Assembly: GCA_041690255.1 (NCBI GenBank)
Contig: JAWLHU010000006.1
Location: forward strand, 298,103-362,102
Direction: 5' to 3'
Origin: JAWLHU01 sp041690255
GTDB taxonomy: Bacteria; Bacillota; Sulfobacillia; Symbiobacteriales; Symbiobacteriaceae
DNA: 64,000 nt
The notes under the pieces are model-generated. The model had not been told where the DNA came from. It made no database searches and saw only the letters and a list, made by a program, of their open reading frames with translations. The stretch's first letter is position 1, and each line of letters opens with the position of its first letter. Positions 7,416-15,688 of this stretch are shown here, piece by piece. A program made the position numbers and the translations under genes.

Positions 7416-10121
7416 TTGAAACTGCGCCCACATCTTTCCACCTATCTACACCGCATTGCTCCCGATATTCTACGCACGCTCCTTCTTGGAAGTGTGGGTT
7501 ATCTGGTGAACTGCATGCCCGTCACCCTCGGCTTCGGGCTCCACTACCTCTTCGGCGGGATCTTCGCCATGACCGGGGCACTCTGGCGCGGTCCGATCGT
7601 GGGCCTGGCCACTGTGGTCATCGCCTCCCTGCCGACACGTGACTTGTTGGCCGCCCCAATGGTGGTCATCTTCACCGCACTTGAGGTGGTGATGATCGGC
7701 CTGGCAGCCAGGCGTCGAGTGGAGAGCTATGTCACGGTCGATCTGCTCTTCTGGCTCCTCCTGGGTTTGCCGCTGCTCCTCGGCATCCAGATCGGGATCC
7801 TGCGCGCCCCGCTGGAGGCGACAGTCGTGGTCGCGCTGAAGTTCGCGGTCAACAGCCTCTTCAATGTGGCCGTCGGCTCGCTCCTTCTGCTCGGACTGGA
7901 GCGCATGGAGGCGGGGCGGGAGCACCGCCTGCCGCTCCATATCTTTGTGAGCCGCATGATCACGCCCCTGGTCCTGGTGCCGGTTCTTCTCTCCACCCTG
8001 ACGACCGCTCGCCAGATCGAGGAGCTTCTGCAGACCAAAATCCGGACCGACGTGGTCCAGACCCGCAAGATCGCCGGGTCGATCCTGCGGGACTGGATGA
8101 GCAGCCACAGGGGCGCCGTGGAGTACATTGCCAGGACGGCCGAACGGGGGATGATGGAACCCGAGGCGCTGGACGACCTGCTGATGGCCACAGTCCAGCA
8201 GCATCGGGGGTTCCTCGGCGTCGCTCTCGGTGACCGATCCGGTACTGTGCAGACGTACCATCTGGCTCGTCCCTACGACATCCAGGTAGGAGACAGCTTG
8301 GGGGAGCGCCCCTACTTTCCGGAGTTGCTGCGCACGCAGCGCGGCGGGGTGAGTGATGCCTTTCCCGGGACCGGTGGGGAACCGTTGGTGGTGATCACGG
8401 AGCCGGTCATGAGCGACGGCGAGATGGTCGGATTCGCGCTGGGCGCCCTGACGCTGGACGATGGCAACCAGGTGTTGGAGCGACTGAAGCGGGCACTGAA
8501 CACCCAGGTGGTGGTCACCGATCAACTGGATCAAGTGATCTTCTCCACTCGCACGGATCTGCTGCCGCTCGCACACTTCGACGACGCCCATACCGCCGGT
8601 GGGCGCAGCCTGGGTGACGGGGTCGTCCTGACCACCGAGGCTGGTTCATCCGCCCTGCAGGTCGCTCAGACGGCTACCATGGTCAGCCGGGGTGCCTTGG
8701 AAGAGTATGGGTGGCGGGTCTATGTGATCCGTCCGCTGACGGACGTCCAACGGACGATCTATCAGTCGTACATGCGTGACCTGGCGGTTGGGCTGGCGGC
8801 CATTGCCGCCCTCCTGCTGCTGATCCCCCGGATCTTACGCGGGGTGACCCATGCCCTCTCCCGGCTCGCCATGATCCGTGTCGGTCCCGATGGGTCCGTG
8901 ATCCATCCGCCCTTGCTGAAGCCGTCCCGGATCGAGGAGATCCACCGGCTTCAGTCTCATCTGGATGAGATCGGGCAGCATCTGTCCGCCGCAAACCGGC
9001 GCCTGGTGTATCAGGCCGAGCATGACTCCCTCACCGACCTGCGCAACGCCGGCACCTTCTGGAGGGATCTGGAGCGCCGGATAAGGATACAGGAGCCCTT
9101 CACCCTTATGATGATCGACCTGGACGGCTTCAAGCGGTTCAACGATCTGCAGGGGCATCTGGCGGGGGATCAGTACCTCCAATGGCTCGCCGGGCAGGTA
9201 CAGGGGCTGATCCAGGGGCAGGGCGGGCAGCTCTACCGCTACGGTGGTGATGAGTTTGCCGCGATCCTGCCGGTCATCTCCCCCGAGTCGGAGCGAGACC
9301 TGGCCCTTGACCTGACCCGGGCGGCCCAGGCCGTTCCCGCCCGGGCGGGGAAGGAGAGCATCTTCCTGCCCGGCATCTCCCTGGGCTATGCCACCTACCC
9401 GTCTGATGGCGCCCGGGCCGATGTGCTGGTCAAGCGGGCTGACACGGCTATGTACGGCAACAAGCAGCGGGAGCGGATCGGTCCTCGCTGGTTCCAGCAG
9501 GTGGTTCAGCTTCTGCCCGGGCACCCTGACCCTGAGCGCCTGGCCCGCCTGGAGCCACTGTTGACCTATCTGCACGACAAGCTTCCCTGGCTGCATGAAC
9601 ACTCGGTCCGCCTGGCCCGCATGGCCGTGCGGGTCGGGGCGGAGATGGGCCTCTCGCAGCCCGACCTCCGGCAGTTGGAGGTGGGCGCGCTGCTGCACGA
9701 TCTGGGCAAGGTGGAGGTGCCAAGCGCTGTCCTGACCAAGGAGGGAGAGCTCTCCGATGCGGAGTATCACGTTCTGCAGCAGCACGCCGCCTGGGGTGCC
9801 CAGTTCCTCCTGGCGATCACGGGCGATGAGGAGGTAGCAGAGATTGCGCTCGCTCATCATGAGCGGTACGATGGGCAGGGGTATCCTCATGGGCTTTCGG
9901 CAGAGGCGATTCCGATCATGGCCCGGATTGTCGCCGTGATCGATGCGTACGATGCCATGACCAATCAGCGCCCCTATGCCCCCGGGGCGGTGGAGGAGGC
10001 CAGGGCGGAGCTCTTGGCTCGCGCCGGCAGCCAGTTCGACCCCCGGGTCGTTGCGGCGCTGATCCGTGTGGTCCAGATGGAGGAGGCGCAGCGGGCCGGA
10101 CCAGGTTCGGCTAAGGAATGA
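7416..10121 (+). CDS. Membrane GGDEF plus HD-GYP protein (cyclic-di-GMP synthesis and breakdown)
   Basis: A 901-residue protein. An N-terminal set of membrane helices (about 1-195, LYT/5TM-like) is followed by a long extracytoplasmic Cache-like region (about 205-450), another membrane helix and a GGDEF domain with intact YRYGGDEF (about 610). An HD-GYP phosphodiesterase domain follows, with HDLGK (about 761), HHERYDGQGYP (about 815) and DAYDAMT. Both active sites look intact. No RxxD inhibitory site precedes GGDEF, so product inhibition may be absent. The TTG at 7416 was chosen because it has a GGGGG ribosome site, lies after the promoter and gives a sensible N-terminus; the frame is open further upstream. 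The stop overlaps the convergent gene by 11 bp. Confidence 0.88.
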   Translation: MKLRPHLSTYLHRIAPDILRTLLLGSVGYLVNCMPVTLGFGLHYLFGGIFAMTGALWRGPIVGLATVVIASLPTRDLLAAPMVVIFTALEVVMIGLAARRRVESYVTVDLLFWLLLGLPLLLGIQIGILRAPLEATVVVALKFAVNSLFNVAVGSLLLLGLERMEAGREHRLPLHIFVSRMITPLVLVPVLLSTLTTARQIEELLQTKIRTDVVQTRKIAGSILRDWMSSHRGAVEYIARTAERGMMEPEALDDLLMATVQQHRGFLGVALGDRSGTVQTYHLARPYDIQVGDSLGERPYFPELLRTQRGGVSDAFPGTGGEPLVVITEPVMSDGEMVGFALGALTLDDGNQVLERLKRALNTQVVVTDQLDQVIFSTRTDLLPLAHFDDAHTAGGRSLGDGVVLTTEAGSSALQVAQTATMVSRGALEEYGWRVYVIRPLTDVQRTIYQSYMRDLAVGLAAIAALLLLIPRILRGVTHALSRLAMIRVGPDGSVIHPPLLKPSRIEEIHRLQSHLDEIGQHLSAANRRLVYQAEHDSLTDLRNAGTFWRDLERRIRIQEPFTLMMIDLDGFKRFNDLQGHLAGDQYLQWLAGQVQGLIQGQGGQLYRYGGDEFAAILPVISPESERDLALDLTRAAQAVPARAGKESIFLPGISLGYATYPSDGARADVLVKRADTAMYGNKQRERIGPRWFQQVVQLLPGHPDPERLARLEPLLTYLHDKLPWLHEHSVRLARMAVRVGAEMGLSQPDLRQLEVGALLHDLGKVEVPSAVLTKEGELSDAEYHVLQQHAAWGAQFLLAITGDEEVAEIALAHHERYDGQGYPHGLSAEAIPIMARIVAVIDAYDAMTNQRPYAPGAVEEARAELLARAGSQFDPRVVAALIRVVQMEEAQRAGPGSAKE

Positions 10122-10431
10122 GCGGGCGGCCGGCGATTGCCCAGATCAGCATGGCGGTTGTGCCGCCGACCATTCCGGCCGTCCCCGCTAAGATCGCGCC
10201 GGCCAGCAGGCGCCTGCGCAGGAGAATCGCCTGACCCCGCCGGGCCAGGAGGTAGCTGACCGCTGACATGGCCAGTGCGAGCAGGAGCAGAATGCCTCCG
10301 GCGGTTGCGCCAATCGCCAGTGTCAGAATTCCGAAGGGCCTTGCCGGAATGACTTGCCACTCGATCAGGGCGGCGAGCCCCGCCAACCCAAGGCCGGCCA
10401 GAGTGCCGCAGAGCAGCAGACGCCTGGTCAT
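10111..10431 (-). CDS. Small membrane protein, three predicted helices
   Basis: A 106-residue hydrophobic protein with three membrane segments (about 5-25, 33-60, 75-100) and a basic loop LARRGQAILLRRR. A strong ribosome site (GGGGGAGTGATCC) precedes the ATG. Its end overlaps the convergent GGDEF/HD-GYP gene by 11 bp. No family is recognised. Confidence 0.6.
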   Translation of the reverse strand: MTRRLLLCGTLAGLGLAGLAALIEWQVIPARPFGILTLAIGATAGGILLLLALAMSAVSYLLARRGQAILLRRRLLAGAILAGTAGMVGGTTAMLIWAIAGRPLIP

Positions 10432-10518
10432 GGATCACTCCCCCTTTACCGGGGAGTACGGTCCGGGCGGTTGATCCGTTCGAATGCTGCCAGCGAATAG
10501 AGGGAGGGAGTCCACCCG

Positions 10519-11442
10519 TTGCAGACGATCCTTATTTACCACGCCAGCCGGGCCGCCGAGTATCTCTCCTTGCTCCAGCCGCTCCTGCCCGAGCATCGCC
10601 TGATTCCATGCGCCACGCCGGATGAGGCGGAGCGGGTGATCGCAGAGGCTGACATCCTACTTGGCTGGAGGTTTCCCAGCGATCTCTTCGCCCGGGCCGG
10701 GCGGCTGCGCTGGGTCCAGAGTATGGGCGCCGGGGTGGAGGACCTGATCGAGGCTCCGCTGCCCGCCGGCTGTCGGCTGACCCGTGTGGAGGGGCTCTTT
10801 GGCATCTACATGAGCGAGTATGCCTTCGGCCACATGCTCGCCCACAGCCAGCAGTTGGAGCGAATCTACCGGAACCAGGCCGAGCGCCGGTGGGAGCCCT
10901 TCCTCGTAGGGCGGCTGGCCGGCAAGCGGCTCGGTGTAGCCGGTACCGGCTCGATCGGCGCCGAGGTGGCGGCGCGGGGGAAGGCCTTCGGCATGGAGGT
11001 CTGGGCCCTGGTCCGCTCGCAGCGTCAACTGGCCTATGTGGACCGAGTCTTCACGTCCGATGCTGTTGGTGAGTTTGCGGCGGGGGTTGACTACCTGGTC
11101 TCCAGCCTGCCGCTCACCCCGGAGACGGTCGGTCTGATCGACCCCGAGGTCATGAAGCCCGGGGCCCTGCTGATCAACATGGGGCGCGGGGCGACGATCC
11201 CGGAAGAAGGGCTCCTGCGGGCGGTCCGCAGCGGTCGGATCCAGGCCGTTCTCGACGTCTTCGAGAAGGAGCCCCTGGCGCCTGAGCATCCGTTCTGGTC
11301 CGAGGCAGGGATCACCGTGACCCCGCACCTGAGCGGCCCCAGCGTGCCCGCTGAGGTGGCCGAGTACTTCGCGCAGAATCTCACCCTATACCTGTCGGGC
11401 CAGCCGCTGCGCGGTCTGGTTGACCGAGAGCGAGGCTATTAA
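10519..11442 (+). CDS. D-2-hydroxyacid dehydrogenase family protein
   Basis: A 307-residue NAD(P)-dependent oxidoreductase. The Rossmann motif GVAGTGSIG is near residue 140. The segment LINMGRGATIPEEGLL and the end VTPHLSG carry the conserved Arg/Glu/His region of this family, which reduces 2-oxoacids. The TTG start has GAGGGAGGGAG eight bases before it. The next gene (inositol-phosphatase family) follows with no gap or a short overlap, so the two are probably co-transcribed. Substrate unknown; glyoxylate/hydroxypyruvate-like substrates are common in the family. Confidence 0.88.
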   Translation: MQTILIYHASRAAEYLSLLQPLLPEHRLIPCATPDEAERVIAEADILLGWRFPSDLFARAGRLRWVQSMGAGVEDLIEAPLPAGCRLTRVEGLFGIYMSEYAFGHMLAHSQQLERIYRNQAERRWEPFLVGRLAGKRLGVAGTGSIGAEVAARGKAFGMEVWALVRSQRQLAYVDRVFTSDAVGEFAAGVDYLVSSLPLTPETVGLIDPEVMKPGALLINMGRGATIPEEGLLRAVRSGRIQAVLDVFEKEPLAPEHPFWSEAGITVTPHLSGPSVPAEVAEYFAQNLTLYLSGQPLRGLVDRERGY

Positions 11443-11446
11443 GAAC

Positions 11447-12223
11447 ATGATCGATGCGATCAAGGCGACGCTGGTGGAAGCGGTGCGGGCTGCCGGCGCT
11501 ACCATGCAGCAACGAGTCGGACAGGTGACGGTCCAGTACAAGACCTCCTGGTCCGACCTGGTAACCGAGGTGGACAGAGCGGTGGAGGAGGCGGTCTTCG
11601 ACCTGGTCAAGCACCGCTTTCCGGAGCATGGGATGCTCGGCGAGGAGGGGGGCGGTGCCTTCGACCGGGAGTACACCTGGATCCTGGACCCGCTGGACGG
11701 CACGACCAACTTTGCCCATAGCCTCCCCAACTTCGTCTGCTCCCTCGCCTGTTGTCGGGGGAAGGAGGCGGTGGCCGGTGCGATCTATGATCCCAGCCGC
11801 GACGAGCTCTTCCTGGCGATCAAGGGTGAGGGGGCGACGCTGAACGGCCACCCCATTCGGGTAGATGGTGCCGGTGTACTGCGGGAGGCCCTGATCGGGA
11901 CCAACCTGCTCTGGGACCTGCGGGAGAACCGGTTCTTCTCGCTCCCTGAGCTGCAGAACCTGGGCCGCCAGGTCCGTGGTGTCCGCTCGCTGGGCGCCGC
12001 TGCCCTGGAGCTGGCCTATGTGGCCTGCGGCCGCCTGACCGGCTTCGCCCAGTATCAACTCTCCCCCTGGGACTTCGCCGCGGGCGCCCTTCTGGTCGCC
12101 GAGGCGGGAGGGCAGGTGAGCCAGTTCGACGGCAGCCCGATTGACATGTCGCTGCCGAGCACGGTGGTCGCCTCCAACGGGCGGGTTCATGGCGAGTTGA
12201 TCAGCTTCCTGCGACAGGGATAA
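11447..12223 (+). CDS. Inositol monophosphatase family protein
   Basis: A 258-residue Mg-dependent phosphatase. All metal-site motifs are present: LGEEGG, DPLDGTTNF and SPWDFAAG. The family hydrolyses inositol 1-phosphate, fructose 1,6-bisphosphate, histidinol phosphate or PAP, and these cannot be separated by eye. The ATG at 11447 has GCGAGG upstream; a TTG at 11420 in the same frame would overlap the preceding gene by 23 bp and lacks a ribosome site. It ends at a strong terminator. Confidence 0.9.
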   Translation: MIDAIKATLVEAVRAAGATMQQRVGQVTVQYKTSWSDLVTEVDRAVEEAVFDLVKHRFPEHGMLGEEGGGAFDREYTWILDPLDGTTNFAHSLPNFVCSLACCRGKEAVAGAIYDPSRDELFLAIKGEGATLNGHPIRVDGAGVLREALIGTNLLWDLRENRFFSLPELQNLGRQVRGVRSLGAAALELAYVACGRLTGFAQYQLSPWDFAAGALLVAEAGGQVSQFDGSPIDMSLPSTVVASNGRVHGELISFLRQG

Positions 12224-12227
12224 CGAG

Positions 12228-12253
12228 GGACCGCCCCGTGCCAGGGGCGGTCC
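12228..12253. terminator. Terminator between convergent genes
   Basis: Perfect 10-bp stem GGACCGCCCC / GGGGCGGTCC with loop GTGCCA, then TTCTATCTTCC. It lies between the phosphatase and the convergent hydrolase gene. Confidence 0.8.
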
Positions 12254-12267
12254 TTCTATCTTCCGGG

Positions 12268-13020
12268 TCAGACCACGAGTTCGAGCCACTCCAGCAGGCC
12301 ATAGGAGACCTGGTCCGGCTGCTCCAGCATGGGCATGTGGCCCGCACCGGCCACCTTGACCAGAATTGCGTGGGGGATCTGTGCCGCCATGGACTTGGAG
12401 CGGTCCGGCGGAATCAGCCGGTCCTGCTCGCCCAGCAGGACCAGGGTCGGGAGCCCCAGCACCGGCAGAAGGGGCTGGAGGTCCTCCCTGCCGGCCATGG
12501 CGTAGAGTGCCGCCTGAATGCCCTCGGGCGGGTTCTGCCGGATCAGGCGGGCCACTTGCTCCCTGGCTGGATCGGACTCGCTGGCAAAGAGTTTGGGGAG
12601 GAGCGTCTCGACCACCGGCTCAGGGCCTTCGCGCCCGACCCTCTCCGCCAGGGCAAACCGGCCGGCCTTGCCCTGCTCGGTGTCGGCCCCGGCCTGGCTG
12701 GCGATCAGGCCCAGCCCGCTCAGCCGCTCCGGGGCATGCTTCACCATCGCCAGGGCGACGTAGCCCCCCATGCTGTGTCCGGCCACGGCTGCACGCCCCA
12801 CCTGCAGATGATCCAGCAGGGCCACGACCTCGCTCGCCATGCCCGCGATCGTTATCCCTTCGACCGGGGCTGAGCCTCCGTGCCCCGGCAGGTCCGGGAG
12901 GATCACCCGGTACCGGCCGGAGAGGGCCGCAATCTGCTGCTCCCAGATCGACCGATCCAGCGGAAAGCCGTGGAGCAGGACCACCGCCGGTCCGGTTCCC
13001 GCTTCGGTGTAAGCCAGCAT
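12268..13020 (-). CDS. Alpha/beta hydrolase
   Basis: A 250-residue alpha/beta-fold hydrolase. The oxyanion motif LLHGFP, nucleophile elbow GHSMGG (Ser about 93), acid GEQDRLIP and catalytic His in GAGHMPMLEQP form a complete triad. There is no signal peptide. Length and motifs fit small esterases/lactonases of the pimeloyl-ester hydrolase type. Substrate unknown. It stands alone on its strand; the next minus-strand gene upstream is about 100 bp away. Confidence 0.88.
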   Translation of the reverse strand: MLAYTEAGTGPAVVLLHGFPLDRSIWEQQIAALSGRYRVILPDLPGHGGSAPVEGITIAGMASEVVALLDHLQVGRAAVAGHSMGGYVALAMVKHAPERLSGLGLIASQAGADTEQGKAGRFALAERVGREGPEPVVETLLPKLFASESDPAREQVARLIRQNPPEGIQAALYAMAGREDLQPLLPVLGLPTLVLLGEQDRLIPPDRSKSMAAQIPHAILVKVAGAGHMPMLEQPDQVSYGLLEWLELVV

Positions 13021-13122
13021 CTACTCTCCACCCCTTTCCTCTCCATTATCCCCCCAGCGTCCGGGTGCCTGTCAAGGGCGCACCTGAGGGCCGGCAGGCT
13101 GCCGGCCCTCTCACTACTCTTG

Positions 13123-13308
13123 TTAGCGGCTGTTGGCGTGGTCAGGATCCGTAGTCTTCTCCCACATGGTCGGCTTCCCGGTCGATGGGCATTCCCGAAA
13201 GACGTCACCCCGCACGTAGGACCACTTCTCCTGGTTCTCACACTGGTAGGTGCCGGCCTCCTCGACCTTGTCACCGGTGTGCCCCCGCCGCCGATGATCC
13301 TTGCTCAT
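13123..13308 (-). CDS. YjzC-like small protein
   Basis: A 61-residue protein with the pattern GDKVEEAGTYQCEN...GDVFRECPSTGK, matching the small YjzC family of Firmicutes (PF14168 type) in spacing of Gly-Asp-Lys-Val, Cys and the later GD.F..CP. A perfect AGGAGGTGAT site lies upstream. Two adjacent ATGs (13311, 13308) are possible, and a GTG at 13317 falls inside the ribosome site. Only two Cys are present, so zinc binding is uncertain. Function unknown. Confidence 0.72.
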   Translation of the reverse strand: MSKDHRRRGHTGDKVEEAGTYQCENQEKWSYVRGDVFRECPSTGKPTMWEKTTDPDHANSR

Positions 13309-13373
13309 CATGATCACCTCCTGCGCTTAGTCTGCACCAAAAGCGCCAGGCGGTGTCCGTGTCCGGAGACACG

Positions 13374-14417
13374 CTAGTCTGCGGCCTCGCCCTCCGAACC
13401 GGTCCTCGCGGCAAGGATCCCCCGGGCGACCAGGGCAGTTAGGTCGACTACCCGGCAGGAATAGCCCCATTCATTATCATACCAGGCGATCACCTTCGCC
13501 ATGTTATCCGGTCCGACCATGGTCGAGGAGGCATCGATAATCGCCGAATGGTCGTCGCCAATGAAGTCAGACGAGACCAGTTCCTCTTCGCAGTAAGCAA
13601 TGATCCCCTTCATCGGCCCTTCTGCGGCCTCCCGGAGGGCCTGGTTGACCTCCGCAGCGGTGACCGGGCGAGCGAGGCGGGCGACAAGATCGACCACCGA
13701 CACATCGGGCGTGGGCACCCGCAGCGAGAAGCCGTTCAGCTTCCCCTTCAGCTCGGGGAGCACCTGGGCGACCGCCTTGGCGGCGCCGGTGGTGGTGGGA
13801 ATGATCGATGCGGTCGCTGCCCGGGCCCGGCGCAGGTCCTTGTGCGGGTTATCGAGCATATTCTGGTCGTTGGTGTAGGCATGGACCGTTGTCATGAGGC
13901 CGCTCTCAATGCCAAAGGCTTCGTGGAGCACCTTGGCAAACGGGGCCAGGCAGTTGGTCGTACAGGAGGCAGCCGCGATCACGTGGTGCTCCTGGTGGTT
14001 GTACTGCTCGTCATTCGCCCCGATCACGATGGTCACATCCGGGTCCTTCGTAGCGGTGGTGATGATCACCTTGTGGGCGCCTGCAGCGAGGTGCTGGGCG
14101 GCCTTCTCCCGCTCCTTGAACTTGCCGGTTGCCTCGACGACGATATCGACCCCCAGCTCTCTCCAGGGCAGCTTGGAGGCGTCACGCTGGGCGACGAGGA
14201 GGATGCGGTGACCGTCGACCACGATCGCGTTCTCCTCGGCCCGGACCTCGGCGTCGAGCCTGCCGTGAACCGTGTCGTACTTGAGCAGATGTGCCAGCGT
14301 TTTCGCATCGTAGGACGCGTTGATCGCAACGATATTCAGCGCCGGATTGGACAGAGCCCGGCGGCAGACCATGCGGCCGATGCGACCGAAACCGTTGATC
14401 GCCACGTTCGCCTTCAT
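13374..14417 (-). CDS. gapB: Glyceraldehyde-3-phosphate dehydrogenase, GapB-like
   Basis: A 347-residue enzyme with the catalytic ASCTTNCLAP (Cys about 154), HAYTNDQ and WYDNEWGYS motifs. It interconverts glyceraldehyde 3-phosphate and 1,3-bisphosphoglycerate. At the cofactor site it reads INASYDAKTL, as in Bacillus GapB, rather than the Asp-Leu of NAD-preferring GapA. LPWRELGVDIVVEATGKF and SAIIDASSTMV are also GapB-like. This suggests NADP preference and a gluconeogenic role, by analogy. The ATG at 14417 fits the family start (MKANVAINGFG) and has GGGAGG upstream; the frame is open further upstream. No other glycolytic genes adjoin it. Confidence 0.93.
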   Translation of the reverse strand: MKANVAINGFGRIGRMVCRRALSNPALNIVAINASYDAKTLAHLLKYDTVHGRLDAEVRAEENAIVVDGHRILLVAQRDASKLPWRELGVDIVVEATGKFKEREKAAQHLAAGAHKVIITTATKDPDVTIVIGANDEQYNHQEHHVIAAASCTTNCLAPFAKVLHEAFGIESGLMTTVHAYTNDQNMLDNPHKDLRRARAATASIIPTTTGAAKAVAQVLPELKGKLNGFSLRVPTPDVSVVDLVARLARPVTAAEVNQALREAAEGPMKGIIAYCEEELVSSDFIGDDHSAIIDASSTMVGPDNMAKVIAWYDNEWGYSCRVVDLTALVARGILAARTGSEGEAAD

Positions 14418-14630
14418 GTGATGAGTGACCTCCCGCTCCACCGGGGACCTCTCATTCCCCACCCCGGTGTGCATCATGTTCGCTAATTCCAACATAACAC
14501 GGGCTTCTCGATCGTGCTAATCGATCCTACCGATGATCCTGATCGATGCGATCTATCGACACTCTTTCCACTGATGACGGCAGGAGTTCCATGAGTGGAC
14601 GGACAATTTCAACGGCAGGAGGTGAGTGGC

Positions 14631-15443
14631 ATGGCTGATCTGCAGATCTGTCTTCTCGGCGGTTTTCAGGTAAGCTGGGATTTTCGGCACCTGCCGACCT
14701 CGGCCTGGGGCGACCCGCGTTCCCTGCGGCTGCTGAAGCTGGTTCTGCTGCGCCGTCCCGATCCCGTCCCGGCAGAGGAGGTGGCACTGTTGCTGGGCGG
14801 GGCCGATCCGGGTTCGCTGATCGCCATGGTCAACCGCGTGCTTGAGCCGGCCGCGGCCCTTCACATCTCCGACAAGGGGCAGATCCGTTTCGTGTCGACA
14901 CCGGATTGCTGGATCGACCTGGACACCCTTCTCACCCATTATCAGGCCGGTGTCAGTGCAGCCCTTCGGGGGGAGATGCTGACCGCCGTTCTGGCCTTCC
15001 AGGAGGCTGACGCACTCTACCAGGGCGACCTGCTGGAGGAGGTGCAGGAGCCCTGGGTGGTGGAGCCACGCCGGCGGCTGCGGCGGATCTACGGCGAGAT
15101 CCTGGACCGGCTGGCCGAAGGGCACGCCGTTCTGGCGCGCTACCAAGATGCCGTCGGCTTCTGTCACAAGGCACTGGTCCACGACCCGCTGCGGGAGATT
15201 ACCTACCAGCGGATGATGGTCTACTACTACTACCTGGGCGATCTGAACGGAGCCCGGGAAGCCTATGAGGAGTGCATTCGAATCCTGGCTGATGCGGGGC
15301 GAAGGCCCAGCCCGGAGACGGCACAACTCTGGCAGGAACTCTCCCGACGGGACCACACGGACGGTGAACGACCGGTCAATCTGGCGGCCCCCGGCTATGA
15401 ACCCCCGCAGGCTGGTGCAGGTGGTCAGGAACCTGCAAGTTGA
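14631..15443 (+). CDS. Bacterial transcriptional activator domain (BTAD) protein
   Basis: A 270-residue protein. An N-terminal winged-helix-like region (LQICLLGGFQVSW, then LLKLVLLRRPDPVPAEEVALLL) is followed by a helical BTAD region (about 95-245, ILDRLAEGHAVLARYQDAVGFCHKAL). This is the layout of SARP-type regulators without an NTPase. The ATG has an AGGAGGTGAGTGGC ribosome site. It ends about 245 bp before the branched-chain dehydrogenase operon on the same strand, so regulation of that operon is possible but unproven. The C-terminal 35 residues are low complexity. Confidence 0.78.
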   Translation: MADLQICLLGGFQVSWDFRHLPTSAWGDPRSLRLLKLVLLRRPDPVPAEEVALLLGGADPGSLIAMVNRVLEPAAALHISDKGQIRFVSTPDCWIDLDTLLTHYQAGVSAALRGEMLTAVLAFQEADALYQGDLLEEVQEPWVVEPRRRLRRIYGEILDRLAEGHAVLARYQDAVGFCHKALVHDPLREITYQRMMVYYYYLGDLNGAREAYEECIRILADAGRRPSPETAQLWQELSRRDHTDGERPVNLAAPGYEPPQAGAGGQEPAS

Positions 15444-15580
15444 TTCCTGCAAACCATTGCAGATACGTGCATGTTTTTGCACAAGCGGGCCTCTGTCGCC
15501 AATCCGCAGGGGTTGGGGTCAGGGCCTGTTTGTGCCCTCCGCCGGGCATTTGGGCGGGTGGACCTTCTGTTTGGCACAAA
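15434..15580 (+). promoter_or_regulatory. Phased TGCA boxes and inverted repeat before the bkd operon
   Basis: TGCA occurs at 15448, 15458, 15468 and 15478, exactly 10 bp apart, with another at 15434. Further on, TTTGTGCC (15529-15536) and GGCACAAA (15573-15580) form a perfect 8-bp inverted repeat 36 bp apart. These are the only notable structures in the 245-bp gap. A regulator-binding role is inferred. Confidence 0.4.
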
Positions 15581-15688
15581 AGTTGCATACCCTAGTAGAT
15601 ATATAGAGGGATCTCCGAGATTGGGGTGGGGCGGTTATCGTAGAAGAGAACCCCACGCGATTCGAAGGAAAGGGAGTCTGCTCATTCC

